Origin: Orientallactaga sibirica
Taxonomy: Eukaryota; Chordata; Mammalia; Rodentia; Dipodidae
Length of the DNA stretch: 64,000 nucleotides
Assembly: GCA_036365145.1 (NCBI GenBank)
Contig: JAEOAD010000015.1
Coordinates: 15,059,501-15,123,500 of the forward strand
Direction of reading: 5' to 3'
Shown: in pieces, positions 1 to 11,085 of the stretch
How positions within the stretch are numbered: the stretch's first letter is position 1
Layout of the letters: each line of letters starts with the position of its first letter
Position numbers and translations under genes: made by a program
Notes under the pieces: generated by a model
Told to the model about the DNA's origin: nothing
Seen by the model: only the letters and a program-made list of their open reading frames with translations
The model's database searches: none

Positions 1-42
1 ATAAGAACCCACAGAGAGTAATTTAAAATGTAAACTCGATGC

Positions 43-116
43 TGTGGATATAGCTCAGTGGTAGAATGCTTACCTCATATGTACAAGGACCTGTATTAGA
101 GCTCTAGCACCATTTT
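43..116 (+). mobile_element. ID-type SINE
   Basis: A tRNA-derived head with an A-box-like 'TAGCTCAGTGGTAGAATGC' and a degraded B box, ending in 'AGCACC' before an A-rich tail. This matches the rodent ID/BC1 family. The B box has lost the canonical GGTTCGA, so this is an old retrocopy and not a functional tRNA. Confidence 0.75.
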
Positions 117-133
117 AAAAAAGACAAAATGAG

Positions 134-382
134 AGCTGGAGAGATGGCTTAGTGGTTAAGGCACCTGCCTGCTAAGACTAAGAACCCAGTTCCAATCTCC
201 AGGTCCCACGTTTAGCCAGATGCAAAGTGATGCAAGGGTGCAATGCCGCACTTGCCCACAAGGGGGCACACACATCTGGATTTCATTCACAGCAGCTGAG
301 AGACTGCTGGCACACCCATTCTCTATCTGTCTCCCTCTCTCTCTGTCTGTCTCTCTGTGTCTCTCTCCAAAAAAATTTTTTT
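134..382 (+). mobile_element. DIP-type SINE (B2 superfamily), long variant
   Basis: Starts 'AGCTGGAGAGATGGCTTAG', has the 'GCCAGATGCAAAGTG' core, an internal CT-rich stretch and a short A/T tail. It is flanked by an imperfect target-site duplication AAAGACAAAAYGAG at 120-133 and 383-396, so both ends are defined. The core holds about 30 bp more than the short DIP copies in this window, as do the copies near 2505 and 44583. Confidence 0.9.
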
Positions 383-424
383 AAAGACAAAACGAGAAGG
401 AAATAAAAGAAAACTTAGAAGCAA

Positions 425-600
425 AGTGACTTTGAGCATGTTGAATATCTCAATGTCTCAACTTTCTTACTTTCAAAAGTAGGAATAATAAAAGTACCCA
501 TTGGTCATATCATTGTGGATTAAATGAGCGTTGACTTTCATGGTGCTTAAACAATGTCTGATGCGTGGCAAGTGCTGTGCAGATATTGACTATTGTCTAG
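425..600 (+). mobile_element. MIR-like fragment
   Basis: Degenerate MIR layout: a 'TTGAGCATGTTGAATATCTCA' analogue of the 'TTACTTAACCTCTCT' region, then an 'AATAATAAAAGTACCC' segment, a 'GGATTAAATGAG' segment and a 'GTGGCAAGTGCTG' end. The order is right but similarity is low. Confidence 0.5.
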
Positions 601-677
601 GACATATAGCTGCCATCATAGGTATGTTGAATTTCTAAATAACCACCTTACTTGATGCTTAAAAAAAAAAAAAAAAG

Positions 678-848
678 ACCTGGTGTGGTGGTGCCCACCT
701 TTAATCCCAGTACTTGGGGGGCTTACAAAGGAGGATCTCTCTGAGTTTGAAGCCAGCCTGAGACTACATAGTGAATTCTAGATCAGCCTAGGCTAGTGGA
801 AGACGCTACCTGGAAAAACAAACAAACAAACAAACAAACAAACAACAA
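678..848 (+). mobile_element. B1 SINE with (AAAC)n tail
   Basis: Begins 'CCTGGTGTGGTGGTGCCCAC' and carries 'TTTAATCCCAG' and the lineage-typical 'CCTGAGACTACATAGTGAA'. It ends in an (AAAC)n tail at about 814-848. A 16-bp A run at 661-676 precedes it. Confidence 0.9.
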
Positions 849-859
849 AAATGGGCAGG

Positions 860-1400
860 ATCACAGATATCAAATGAATGAGAGCAGGCTATTCCTCCCA
901 GGAAGTGATTCTCAAGTTTGGGTGGGAATGGTGAGCAGCGTTTATGGTAACAGCAGCAACAGGACAGACCAGGTCTGAGATCTAGTGCATCTCACATCAC
1001 TGCACTGTTCAGGGATGCTCTCTTGCTCCTCTGGCATTTCTCCCTCAGCACATCAGGAAGGCTAAGTCAGTTATCCTGGAATTCTTCCTTTATCCTTGAA
1101 ACTTATACTACTCAAAGAAGAGATAACATGGAAGGTACTAGAGCCAATGACTCATGCCAAGCATGGCAACATTGTCCTTGTCCTCCCTGTCCTCAGAAGA
1201 CCATCAACATTTCACAGCTTTTGTAGTCAGTGTGGTAGGTCCTGTGCTTAGTGGTCTAGGTCTGTAGGGGAGTTGAAGTCCTTGCTGTCAAAACAAGAGC
1301 CCCCATAGAGAAGAATTTCTGGAGAAGGAGCAATAGCACTGCCTGCAGAGTCTCTTCCAGTTTGCATCTCAGCCTCTTGCAAGGGGAAGGAAAGTGCAGT
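860..1400. other. Unassigned unique DNA
   Basis: No repeat family, splice-flanked open frame or RNA gene recognised. The open frames of 60-70 codons show no known motif. Confidence 0.5.
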
Positions 1401-1404
1401 TATC

Positions 1405-1615
1405 TACTAATTGCCTGATGTATGCCAAATGCTGTGCTAGACATTGAAGACGTTTCTGGTTTGCCAACAGCCATATAAGGTGGTATTTAATTTCCCTATT
1501 TTACAAATGTGGAACTTAAGACTTAGGGGGAAGAAAGTAGATTTCCAAATATATACACATGATGGAGGAGCTAGAATTTGAACTGCAGTCTTGCTAGTTT
1601 CTGCTCTTTTCACTC
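1405..1615 (+). mobile_element. MIR element
   Basis: Shows the MIR order: 'GCCAAATGCTGTGCTAGACA', then 'ATTTTACAAATGTGGAACTTA', then 'GGAGCTAGAATTTGAACTG'. It is strongly diverged, as expected for a pre-rodent SINE. Confidence 0.75.
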
Positions 1616-1930
1616 CAGCATGTTGCCATGGGTTCCACTTTACCCATTCCCATGGCCAATAAGAACAAGACTGGATGGTATGTGATGACTCTACCGCTCC
1701 AGCTGGTAGGTGGCAGAATGAGTCTGTGGCCCAGAGCCCACTCTCTGAATGCCAAGGACAAGCCTACAGATGCTTGCATATTTCATCTTCACTCTATGTT
1801 CCAAAGCTTGTCTTCCAACTATAAGAAATGCCTAAATTAAATTATAGGATCATTCTTACGTTGATCTTACTCCAGCTCTAATTCTTAAAGATGTGAATTA
1901 ATTCAATTTGGATGATTTAGGAAAACAATA
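1616..1930. other. Unassigned DNA between two MIR copies
   Basis: Overlapping short open frames occur on both strands, but nothing supports coding function. No repeat recognised. Confidence 0.45.
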
Positions 1931-1934
1931 TAGT

Positions 1935-2105
1935 ATCAGAGAAAGAACACAGATTCTGAATTTGTATCCTGGCCTCTACTACTTGTAAACTGGATGAGAT
2001 TGGACAAGTTGTACATTCTCTCTGAACTTTAGTTTCCTCATATGTGAAGTACGAAAGATGATGTGTAATTTAGAGGACAGTGCCAAGACTGAAGGCTAAA
2101 ATTCA
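1935..2105 (+). mobile_element. MIR element
   Basis: Contains 'GGACAAGTTGTACATTCTCT' and 'TAGTTTCCTCATATGTGAA', the standard MIR core, followed by a degraded 'GAGGACAGTGCC' end. Confidence 0.7.
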
Positions 2106-2504
2106 CATAAGTTGCCCAATACAATACTTGATAGACTCTTCATAACTGTCAACATGCCTTTTGTAACCAATTATCATCATTTCATCATCCCTAATCTCTT
2201 CATAGATGAAAATACCATCCATAAGGAAGCAAAATGGAGGAGACCAAAACAGGTCCAATAATATAAGGAATTTTCACATATTGCAAAAGAGGCAAGAAAG
2301 AGCACAGTGAAAAAGAGGAGAAGTGGCTATCTATCATCTGTTTTTACATAGAAAGAGTAAGTGGGATTGTGACTCATGCCATGCACAAATATGCACCTTC
2401 TGAAACCAAATATAAAAATCAAAATTATAAAATTTTTGGAACATAAAAGCAAACTTATTTGGCTGTAGTATAAATGAGAGTTCTGCATATAAGATGTACA
2501 CTAT
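2106..2504. other. AT-rich unassigned DNA
   Basis: No gene and no confidently named repeat. It is A-rich on the plus strand and could be old L1 sequence, but I cannot place it. Confidence 0.4.
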
Positions 2505-2747
2505 TGAGCTGGAGAGACTGCTTAGCGGTTAAGGCTCCTGCCTGCTAAGCCTAAGAATGTGAGTCCCAATCTCCATGTCCCACATTTAGCCAGATGCAAA
2601 GTGACACAAGGGCGCAATTCCACACTTGCCCACGGGGGTTCATGCATCTGGAGTTTGTTTGCAGCAGCTGAGAGACTGCTGGCCACCCGTTCTCTATCTG
2701 TCTTCCTCTCCCTCTCTATCTGTCTCTCTCTAAAAAAAAAAAAAAAA
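2505..2747 (+). mobile_element. DIP-type SINE, long variant
   Basis: Head 'GAGCTGGAGAGACTGCTTAG', the long core with 'GATGCAAAGTGACACAAGG', a CT stretch and an A15 tail. An imperfect target-site duplication (AAGATGTACACTATT near 2491 and AAGATGTATAATATC near 2746) brackets it. Confidence 0.88.
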
Positions 2748-2759
2748 GATGTATAATAT

Positions 2760-4540
2760 CAACCATAAAATAGGATTAATGAATTTCAGGAAAAGAAAAT
2801 ATAAAATTCTATTCATAGCAATCCTCTTTATTAAAAAAAATAAATTAGAGAAAAACATTTACCATGATAAGGTTGGGTAACTGAATATATATGAAAATAT
2901 TCTAAAAATGCAAATATAGAGTCTAAATAGTACAGAAAAAGACAAATCAATAGAAAAATAAGCAGACATGAGCAGACAAGTCAAAGAAGGTGAAAACCTA
3001 TGGCTTGTAAAAATAGGAAGCTATGTTCAAGTTCATTCTTCATCAGGGCATTACAAACCAAGACCACTGATAAATTGCCCAAATGGGGCTCTGTCCTGAA
3101 ATTATAAAAAGAAACAGGCTCTTGGATTTGTTCACCCAGGTGTAGGCCTGCTCCTTTCTAGAGCAGAGCCTGAAAGAAGAAAACCCGAGTCTTGGATTCA
3201 TTTAAACCTAGACTGACCCTGCTGCTTCTGCTGCTGCCACTACTGATGTCCCTGTGGCTGCTGCTTCTACTAACAGGCACCCATTGGGGTTTTATTGAGT
3301 AACCAAAAAGTAGCAATATGTGAGGAATTAGTATAACATGGGCAAAGGACAGACTACATGGGAGTGAGGAATCGGAGTGAGGAACAAGGAACTTTGACTC
3401 TAAAAACATTAAAACATTTATTCAAAGGAAAGGATTTAGGGGCAGGACAAGTGAATTTTGCTGACTTAGAACACACATAACATTCACTGATCCTATCACT
3501 CTAAGCCCACCTGTTGCTTTCAACATTTCTGTGTGGGCAATCTGTTACTTTTCACATCCATTGCTTTCAATGGTAGTTAATGTTTCTCACATGCACACAT
3601 TGTTCTGTGTCAGGAATCAACCAGTCATTGCGGAAGAAGAGTAAGAACGTAGCTTAAGTTCAGTCTGCATTTCTTAACATTCCTCATCAATATTGGTCAT
3701 CTGTGCTGTTCAGGGCAAAACTAAATGAAGGCAGAGGAAAAACAATTACATTATTTTAAGCTAAGTATTTGGGCAGAGCTTTGGTTTACTGGCTAGCTGG
3801 TAGAAGTCCTCCCGGGTGCTTTGATGGGAGTCCACGCTTTGGGATGGCAGCAGGAATTGCCTCTAGGGAGGCATTGTGTCTTAGAACTCACTGCTAAGCT
3901 ACACCAAAGATTCCATGGGAAGCTGCCCACAGAGAGGCTCACATCCTGCCAGCTGCCCAGTTTTGCTCCCTGCCATGAGCTACAAGTGCCTGGCGTTGGA
4001 AACATCACATGCACAGCAAAGGCCTTCCACAAAGAGCTCACCAGAACCAGGCAAGAAGCCTTTGTTTCCCCTTCATGCCTGTTACTGATGAAGATGAAAT
4101 GTTCACAAGTTCACCCTCACTGTCACAGAACAGGTAATGGGTGACTTGGGAGCTGAGAAGCAACACATGAGTGACTGATACATAACCAAAGTGCTCATCA
4201 AGCAAAAAATGAAGACATTTCCATTGTGAAATACTGTGAGGATGACACTAAATGGGCAGCTCTAAGCAAAAAATCCATAGCCAGAATGTAGATAACATAA
4301 GGTTGAGAAAGAAGAAAGAGAGCCCAATAAAATCATGAAGGAATGCTTACTTAGCTATACGTTAATGGCATCTGCACCATTCCTGGGTTGGGTAGTGATT
4401 AATTAGTGTTTATTATTATATTATTATTATATCATATCATAGCAATACATACAATAAAAGGGTCTTGCATGAAGCTGAGACTGCACCATGACCAATTTTG
4501 AATCACATTATGAGAATGTAGCTAATCTATCTATATGAAA
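2760..4540. other. Unassigned, partly AT-rich DNA
   Basis: No gene or named repeat found. It includes a (TTA)n-like patch near 4409-4440 and a 107-codon plus-strand open frame (3821-4144) that overlaps an antisense frame and has no recognisable domain. Confidence 0.4.
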
Positions 4541-4543
4541 ATT

Positions 4544-4686
4544 TTTGGATGTGTTTGGAGGCAAGGTCTCACCCTAGCCCAGGCTGACCTAGAATGTAGC
4601 CCAAGGTGGCCTTGAATTCACAGTGGTGATCCTACTTCAGTCCCCCAAGTGCTTGGATGGTAAGTATGAACCACCACCGCTAGCTT
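4544..4686 (-). mobile_element. B1 SINE, diverged
   Basis: Reverse complement of B1: 'AAGGTCTCACCCTAGCCCAG' at one end and a degraded 'GTATGAACCACCACCGCTAG' at the other. It is older than the 26 kb and 33.8 kb copies. Confidence 0.82.
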
Positions 4687-4985
4687 ATGAAAATATTTTT
4701 CAAATGAAAATTACATAATTTGAAAAATAGTCACAGTACTGCCTTACACGCTTAGTAGTACCCTTTCAGCTTATCTGGTACATGTAAAGAAACAATTAAA
4801 AGAACAATGAGTTTCAATTTCTCTGGTATTACCTGATACAATGTTTCTCTACCTACCTGTTTTCAAAGGAACAATTGTTTAGCTGGCTTGTTTGTTTTCC
4901 ACATATCATGGTGTGTTTTACTTTTATATATGGAGTCTGTTCAAGATAATGAGTGCATTGATAAGGAGCTCGGTTTTGAAACATA

Positions 4986-5736
4986 TGTTGGTTACTTTCC
5001 TTGCTGCTGTGACAAAATACCTTACAAGAAGCAATTTAACAGAAACTACTTGGGAGACTCCAATCTCATCAAAGATCTGAGAAAAAGAGAGTGAGACATC
5101 TCTATCCCATCCTCCAAGTTTCAAGGACCATTGTAGAAGAGGTGGTAGAGAGAATGTCACAGCCAAAGGATGGGGAGGAGTGCTTTGGAACTATATCTTC
5201 AGACAAAGTGGCCACCGCATTCATGAACTCACAGCAGCTGTCACTACCTGCATGAGACTTACATAATATGAGGGCAAAAAAAAAAAAAAAAAAGACATCA
5301 AAATAGAAGAGGCACTAGATGGAAAGAAGCAGGCTTCAGTGGAGGAGAGGCAAAGGAGGATGGTGGGAGGGCATTATGATCAGTGTATATTGTGTATGTG
5401 CAGGGAAGCTATCAATAAAAAGTTAAAAAATGAAAGGCAATTTAAGGATAAAAGGGCTTATTTCAGTTTACAGTTCAAGAGAATGCAGTCTATCATGGCA
5501 GGGAAGGCATGGTGACAAAAGCATGAGGCATCTGATCACATCGCATCCACAGTTAGAAAGCAAAGAGTGAGAGGTGAGCAGGAAGTGGGGCTAGTTATCC
5601 AGCCTCAAGGTCCATTCTCAGTGGTCCACATCCTCTATCCAGGCTCCACTTCCAAGAGCTGCCAAACCTTCCCACATAGCACACCAGCTGTGTCAAACCC
5701 ATCAGCCTATGGAGGACATTTAGCATTTAAACCACA
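4986..5736 (-). mobile_element. MaLR-type LTR, split by an L1 insertion
   Basis: The 3' end of the antisense LTR lies at 4986-5039 ('CTTGCTGCTGTGACAAAATA'). The remainder resumes at 5435-5736 ('TTATTTCAGTTTACAG', 'ATCATGGCAGGGAAGGCATG', 'ATCAGCCTATGGAGGACATT'). Read on the minus strand it gives the LTR order: a 'CCATAGGCTGATGGGT' start, a 'CATGCCTTCCCTGCCATGAT' middle and an A-rich end that includes an ATAAG/AATAA region. The gap is the L1 at 5040-5434. Confidence 0.7.
5040..5434 (+). mobile_element. 5'-truncated L1 3' UTR (Lx-like)
   Basis: Contains 'CATTCATGAACTCACAGCAG' and 'CTGTCACTACCTGCATGAG', an internal A18 run, and a 'TATTGTGTATGTGCAGGG' to 'CAATAAAAAGTTAAAAAA' end, like the 3' UTR of rodent Lx L1 elements. 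It is flanked by A(A/G)GCAATTTAA at 5029-5039 and 5435-5445, a target duplication placing it inside the LTR of the previous entry. Confidence 0.75.
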
Positions 5737-5894
5737 GTGTCAAATTGCTATAAAGAACAATTTTGAATTGCTGAGAAGCTTTTCCATGCTTTGCCTGGGG
5801 TCTATGCTCACCCAGAGTGAATCAGTAAAGAGCAGCTCCCTCTCAGTGCCAGTCTAGCTCCTCAAGACTGAAAACACATGCTTCCAAGACACAT

Positions 5895-6010
5895 GGGCTT
5901 AGGTCTGGCCTCCTGATCTTTTACTGTCTATGTGCTTGAATAAACAAGTTAACTCAGTTAGCCTTAGTTTCCTCATCTATCAAATGAGAAGAAAGAATAT
6001 CTCAGAGAAG
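5895..6010 (+). mobile_element. MIR fragment
   Basis: Contains 'TTAGTTTCCTCATCTATCAA' preceded by a degraded splice of 'GTGCTTGAATAAACAAGTTAA', the core of MIR. Confidence 0.6.
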
Positions 6011-6019
6011 AGTTGGAAA

Positions 6020-7780
6020 GCAGGCCAGAGACTCTGTAAACCAAGCACACATTCTCAGCATCCTACTTCAGCACTCTTTTATCCGTTTACTCATTGAACA
6101 ATACCTTATAAGAGGCCTGTTATATTCTGGAATATGTTCTTTATTGTCCATAGAGAATAAGCAAAGCTCATTTTACATGCTCATTGAACTCATAGGCTGA
6201 CATAGAGCACTGTGATGATTACTGTACCACGGGGATATAAGGCAGCCCCAGGGAAGATCACCTATGTCTGAGTTGGTCAGACAAATCTTCCAGAAGACAG
6301 GGACAGTGGGTCCATTTCCTCAGTGTGTGCTATTATGGAGTAAAAATAAGTCATGTAGAGAGAAAACCCAGCACTCACAGATAGGAAGAAAAGACTGTAG
6401 AGATCCCCAGGTGCCAGAGGAAGTACCGCCCTCTAGGGGCACTTTTAGTTGTCATAATAACCGGTTGAACTACCAGGCATTTCACTGTGGCAAACCCTAC
6501 GTGCAAAACACCCTGGAATGCACAGGACAGTCCAACACAGGAAAATTTACATTTACAAAATGACAGGAACATTTTCTTTGAAAAGTGCTGAAGAGATGAC
6601 CCCTTATTGACTGATAATAGTGGGGTCACAAAAGGAGAAAACGGAAAAAGCAAAACCATTCAGTCAGTTAGCTTTCCCCTATCATGGCCCAGACCTTCCT
6701 GGAGTTAGCCCAAGCTTCCGAGTCTCCTAGCATTCTCTGGGTGTGTCAGAGGCTCGGGCCTTCCTCCTACCTTCATGAGCATGGTCTCCTGATCATGCTG
6801 CCTTCCAGCTGAACTTTCTGGGTTGGGGCAATTTTAATCCAGAACTTAGGAAAATGCCCTGTGCCTTTCTAATTACATGGCCTGACACTTTTTCTTCTCT
6901 CACACCTGTCTTTGTTTCTAGCATTTGAAGAAACCCCCTTCTCTTCCTTCCCTCAATAACCCATTCCTCTTCAAGGATCAATCCTATGATGATCTCTATA
7001 CCTAAATCAGTTTTTTAAATGTTATCTTTGTCTTGTTGAAATGCATAAATTCAATGATTCATTAAGCCAAAACAGACTGCTTGTATAGTGGTTTTGAATA
7101 TAGTCAATTCAATTTTCCTTTGGCTAAGCTCTATAGCTCACTAGGTACCTTTTTCTACCAGGCTGGGCAATTTTGCTCACACTAAATGATAACCATAGGA
7201 AGAACCTTGACCTGGAAAATAAGGAACCTTTACTAGACAGTATTGTGCAGTCTTCCCATGGTTATCTTCAAATCAACACAAATCTTCATGACTGTGAAAA
7301 ATTACCATAAAAGGTCTGAATTATCAAAACTTTCTACTAATGTAAAAATCAACATTCTCAGTATGGTTTGTGTTTTATTTCTGAAATAAAATAAGTGAAT
7401 GAAATCTTTTTTAAAAAATGTTTACTGCCATAAGCTAGGCCTATAAATTTTTTTAACAACATATACTAAAATGTTTACATATTTTACCAGTTTGCTATAC
7501 TTTTGGGGTGGCAAACGCTGGAATGGCATTTATACCATCATGGTTAGTATTCTAGGATCCCACTAGGAGACAGATCTGTTGTTGCATGCTCTATGTCTGA
7601 TGCTAAAGATTCAACATACAGTGATGGCAGCAAGATCTTGTTAAATGCCACTGAAACAAAAAGAGGCAAGGTCTCACAGGATGGGCCTTTGACAGTGGTA
7701 AGGACATACCAGTTGTTCTAGCTTTAAGGATGGAACTAAATGTCTTTATAGCTTATCACAAATATTTCTGCAAACCCACA
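6020..7780. other. Unassigned DNA, no gene seen
   Basis: Around 6070-6210 there is a weak resemblance to an old mammal-wide interspersed repeat ('ACTCATTGAACAATACCTTA'). The rest is not recognised. The 94-99 codon open frames at 6264-6659 overlap on opposite strands and have no known domain. Confidence 0.4.
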
Positions 7781-7909
7781 ATATCATAGAAGTATAAGAC
7801 TTGACTTCTTGCTGAAAATGAGTGCCTGATGGGTACTTGGTTCTAAGTGGGACATACACATACATCATCCCTTCCGAAACCCAATGAATATCACAGAAAA
7901 ATGAACCAG

Positions 7910-8030
7910 AAAGGATGCAAGAGCTAGAGGATGGGGAGAAATGCTGTGGTACCCTGGAGTGAAGACATGACCAGGCTGTTGCATTCATGAATTCACAGCA
8001 GCTGTTGTTACCTGCACAAGACCTGTCTGT
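7910..8030 (+). mobile_element. L1 3' UTR fragment (Lx-like)
   Basis: 'ATGAATTCACAGCAGCTGTT' and 'GTTACCTGCACAAGACCTG' are the same 3' UTR segment seen at about 5215-5265. The 98-codon antisense open frame here reads through this repeat and is not a gene. Confidence 0.72.
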
Positions 8031-8049
8031 GCTGGAGGTCAATCAATAT

Positions 8050-8510
8050 TCTGTTATACATAGGGGAGTCCCTTCCCTAATGACATAAATGGTGCTCATA
8101 CAATGAGATAGTAAGGGAGCCAGAATCAGAGACTCAGAAGTCAAGTTTTTCTCACAGAGCCATTGAATCAGCATTAGAAAAACCCTATGAGTCACAAAGT
8201 AGCCAACGTCGCCAACCCTCATCCTAGCATTCCTCTCCTCAGACTCCTGAGTCAGCACTCTGTGATGTCCCAAAGATTCACACTGCCAGTAACCTCTGAA
8301 GAAAACAAACTGAAGAAACAAGCCCAACTCTATCAAGCATTTACGTAAAAGTAAGTTACTGAAATCCACAAAAAGAAAGACAGAATTAGATTTGATTTAT
8401 AAATACAGGCATGTATATGATATTTATTAAAAATGCCTTAAACAGAGTTGAAAATAAAATGATGAAGAAAATACAAGAGAAATGCTATGCAAATAAAGCC
8501 ATTTTAGTTA
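8050..8510. other. Unassigned DNA
   Basis: No repeat or gene recognised. The 108-codon minus-strand open frame (8043-8369) has no known motif and no supporting splice context. Confidence 0.4.
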
Positions 8511-8512
8511 AG

Positions 8513-8535
8513 CATTCTCTCTCTCTCTCTCTCTC
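8513..8535. repeat. (CT)n microsatellite
   Basis: A run of CT dinucleotides followed by a T run. It lies next to an antisense B1 tail. Confidence 0.95.
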
Positions 8536-8544
8536 TTTTTTTTT

Positions 8545-8705
8545 TGGTTTTTTTCATTTGCAGTTTTTCAAGGTAGGGTCTTACTCTAGCCCAGTCTGAC
8601 CTGGAATTCACTATGCAATCTCAGGGTGGCCTCAAACTCATCGCGATCCTCCTACCTTTGCCTCTTGAATGCTGGGATTAAAGGTGTGCACCACCATGCC
8701 CAGCA
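8545..8705 (-). mobile_element. B1 SINE
   Basis: Reverse-complement B1 with 'TTTCAAGGTAGGGTCTTAC', 'GACCTGGAATTCACTATGC' and 'GGTGTGCACCACCATGCCCA'. Nearly full length. Confidence 0.92.
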
Positions 8706-9599
8706 GCATTCTCTTTTTTAAAATCTACACCAGCAAAGTAAAATGCATTTAAGATGTAAAGCAATATTAATGTGGTTCTGTCTAGTAATTAAACCATTAT
8801 TTCATACCTATGACATTAATTTATTTTTGCAAAAACAATATTATTAATTTTTAGGTTAGCATACAAAGTAATGAGTTTCATAATGGCCTCTGCACACATA
8901 TGTGTCATTATACTTTTCTGTCATTCATTCTCAGTGTTTCTCCCCTGTGCTCCCTCCTCTCATCCATCTAATTTATTTTTTGCTCCCCAGTTAGTACAAT
9001 ACTTCTGCTTCTGTACCTCAAGTGTTCCCTTATCCTCTCTTTTCCCCACCACCCTTAAAGTCTCTTCCTTCCCTCCCATGATCCTCTTTGTCATTTCATG
9101 ACCTATACAAACACATACATAATATCTACACACATATATAAATATAAGCACATGTATACATACATATATAAATTTAAACCTATGTTCTGCAAACAAAAAA
9201 TACGTAGTATTTGTTTTTCTGAGTCTGATTTATTTCACTTAACATGATTTCTAGTTGTACCTATTTTCCTATAAATATTGGCATTTCATTTTTCTTTATG
9301 ACTACATAAAATTTCATTCTGTGTATGTGCCTCAATGTCTTTATTCATTCTTCTTTGGATGGACATCTAAGCTGCTTCGACTTCCTGAGTATTATGAATA
9401 GTGCAGTACACTAAAGGCAGATGAGTATGCATGTCTGTGGCATGTTGACTTAAAGTCCTGTGTGTATATACCCAGAAGTGCTACATCTGGGTCATATGGT
9501 AGTTCTATTTTCAGGTGTTTTAAGGAACCTCTATGTTTATTTCCAACCAGTCACACATATTTTCATTCTCACCAGCAGAGTATAAGGATTTCTCTTCTT

Positions 9600-9745
9600 T
9601 TTATTTTTATTTTGTTTGCTTTTTGTTATTTTTCAAGGTAGGGTCTCACTTTAGCTCAGGCTCACCTGGAACTCACTGTGTAGTCCCAGGCTGGTCTTGA
9701 ACTCAGCGATCCTCACACCTCTGCTTTCTGAGTGCTGAGATTATC
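9600..9745 (-). mobile_element. B1 SINE inside L1
   Basis: 'TTCAAGGTAGGGTCTCACTT', 'CACCTGGAACTCACTGTGTA' and 'TGCTTTCTGAGTGCTGAGAT' in reverse orientation. It splits the L1 at 8845-10590 and is therefore younger than it. Confidence 0.88.
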
Positions 9746-9805
9746 TTTTGTTTTCTTGATGATAGCCATTCTTGCTGGGGTGAAATGGAATTTCAAAGCA
9801 GTTTT

Positions 9806-10289
9806 TTCCCTCAATAAATGCTTTATATATCCAGCAAAAGGATAAGCCACAAAATAGGGGGATAGGTACACTTTAGTGTTAAAAGAATTTTGCATAAATA
9901 TCCTATTTTTGACAAAATAAAACAAGGAACACACATTCAGTGTGATTTCCTAGCACATGTAAGAATGATTTCCCCAGTCACCACCCTGTCATTTCAGCAC
10001 TTGACAAGTTAAGGCAAGAGGACCACAGAATTATAGGACAGCCTGGGCTACTTAGAAACACCTTGTCCCAAAACCGAAAAAGAAACCGGAGTTGATGGAC
10101 ATCCAAGACATCACCCTGGGAGCCAAGATCTGGTCTAGGGCTGCATCTAAGGCTGGACCTGAAGCTGGTGTTGGGCTTGTGCCCGGGGCTGGTTCTGCTG
10201 CAGCATGCTGGGCTGCCTCTGGGACAGGGGTGCTGGTCTTGCAGCTGGACCTTTGCATGTGCCTGGAGCTGCTGCAGCATGCTGGGTTG
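9806..10289. mobile_element. Unidentified 484-bp insertion with 12-bp target duplication
   Basis: The L1 host reads continuously if this block is removed. CAAAGCAGTTTT occurs at 9794-9805 and again at 10290-10301, as expected for L1-type target duplication. The insert has an AT-rich left third, a B1-derived middle (about 9983-10085) and a GC-rich right third (about 10100-10289) with two copies of 'CTGCTGCAGCATGCTGGG'. I do not recognise the outer parts. Overlapping 110-122 codon frames cross it without known motifs. Confidence 0.65.
9983..10085 (+). mobile_element. B1-derived fragment
   Basis: 'CATTTCAGCACTTGACAAG', 'GACAGCCTGGGCTACTTAG' and 'CCTTGTCCCAAAACC' follow B1 order with heavy divergence. 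It lies inside the insertion of the previous entry. Confidence 0.6.
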
Positions 10290-10590
10290 CAAAGCAGTTT
10301 TAATTTGTGTTAACCTGATGTTTAAGGATGCCGAACACTTTTTCAAGAATTTACCAGCTACTTGTATTTATCCTTTTGAATACTGTCTATTCAGTTCATC
10401 GGCACATTTATCGACTGGGTGGTCTGGCCTTGTGGTGTTTAATTTTGCAGTTCTTTACATATCCGAGACATCATTCCCCTGTCTGCTATCTGCTCTATAA
10501 ACTGTCTCACCATCCTGGGGACTGCTTTTGCTGTGTGAAAGTGTTTTAATTTGATGTCATCCCATTTTCCAATCCCTGGAATTTTTAAAT

Positions 10591-11085
10591 ATGCTATTAG
10601 AAAAGGCATTCATTTAACTAATTTAGAAGCTGTAGAAACTTTACATTTTGTTGGCTTAATAAATTGTTCTCAACACATGTGAACCGAAATATATGAAAGG
10701 AAGCAGACGAGTCCCTTACAGTATATGGAAATTTCAACCCAGCTCCAAATCTCCAATGGACCCAATTTCTCCTTTTGTAGATGAAATTATATATTCTTTC
10801 TTAGATAACATTTTCTCAGTTACCAAAAAGAAAAAAGAACAAGAAAAAAAAAGTTACACAATATTTTTCAATTTCCTCACTCTGGTAGCAAAGATCTCAT
10901 GAAGATATTTATAAAAGCTTTGAAAAAGATTAAAGCTGAAGCAACCTGGACTAGGGAATATAATTTTTGGTGCGTCTTGGGCCTGAGGTCCTACAAAGAG
11001 GACTATCTTCTGGCCTTCCAGCCATATCACATGTCTCTTTGCAATACCTGTGTCTACCACAAAAGGTGTAGACATCTTCTTTCTA
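10591..11085. other. Unassigned DNA between two L1 fragments
   Basis: AT-rich. No gene or repeat recognised. It may be part of the same old L1 territory. Confidence 0.4.

Larger units (their letters stand above)
8845..10590 (-). mobile_element. L1 fragment (3' end of ORF2 and 3' UTR), interrupted
   Basis: Plus-strand landmarks of antisense L1 include 'TCTGATTTATTTCACTTAAC', 'TTTGGATGGACATCTAAGC', 'GTATATACCCAGAAGTG', 'GGTCATATGGTAGTTCTATT', 'GATGATAGCCATTCTTGCTG' and 'TTAATTTGATGTCATCCCAT'. The copy is interrupted by a B1 (about 9600-9745) and a 484-bp insert (9806-10289). The reading frame is destroyed, so this is a dead element. Confidence 0.82.

Noticed and set aside
43..116. tRNA gene at the left edge
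   Set aside because: The A box is fair, but the B box is broken and an A-rich tail follows. It is an ID SINE.
8845..10590. Coding L1 ORF2
   Set aside because: Only the 3' part is present, in antisense, broken by a B1, a 484-bp insert and frame losses.
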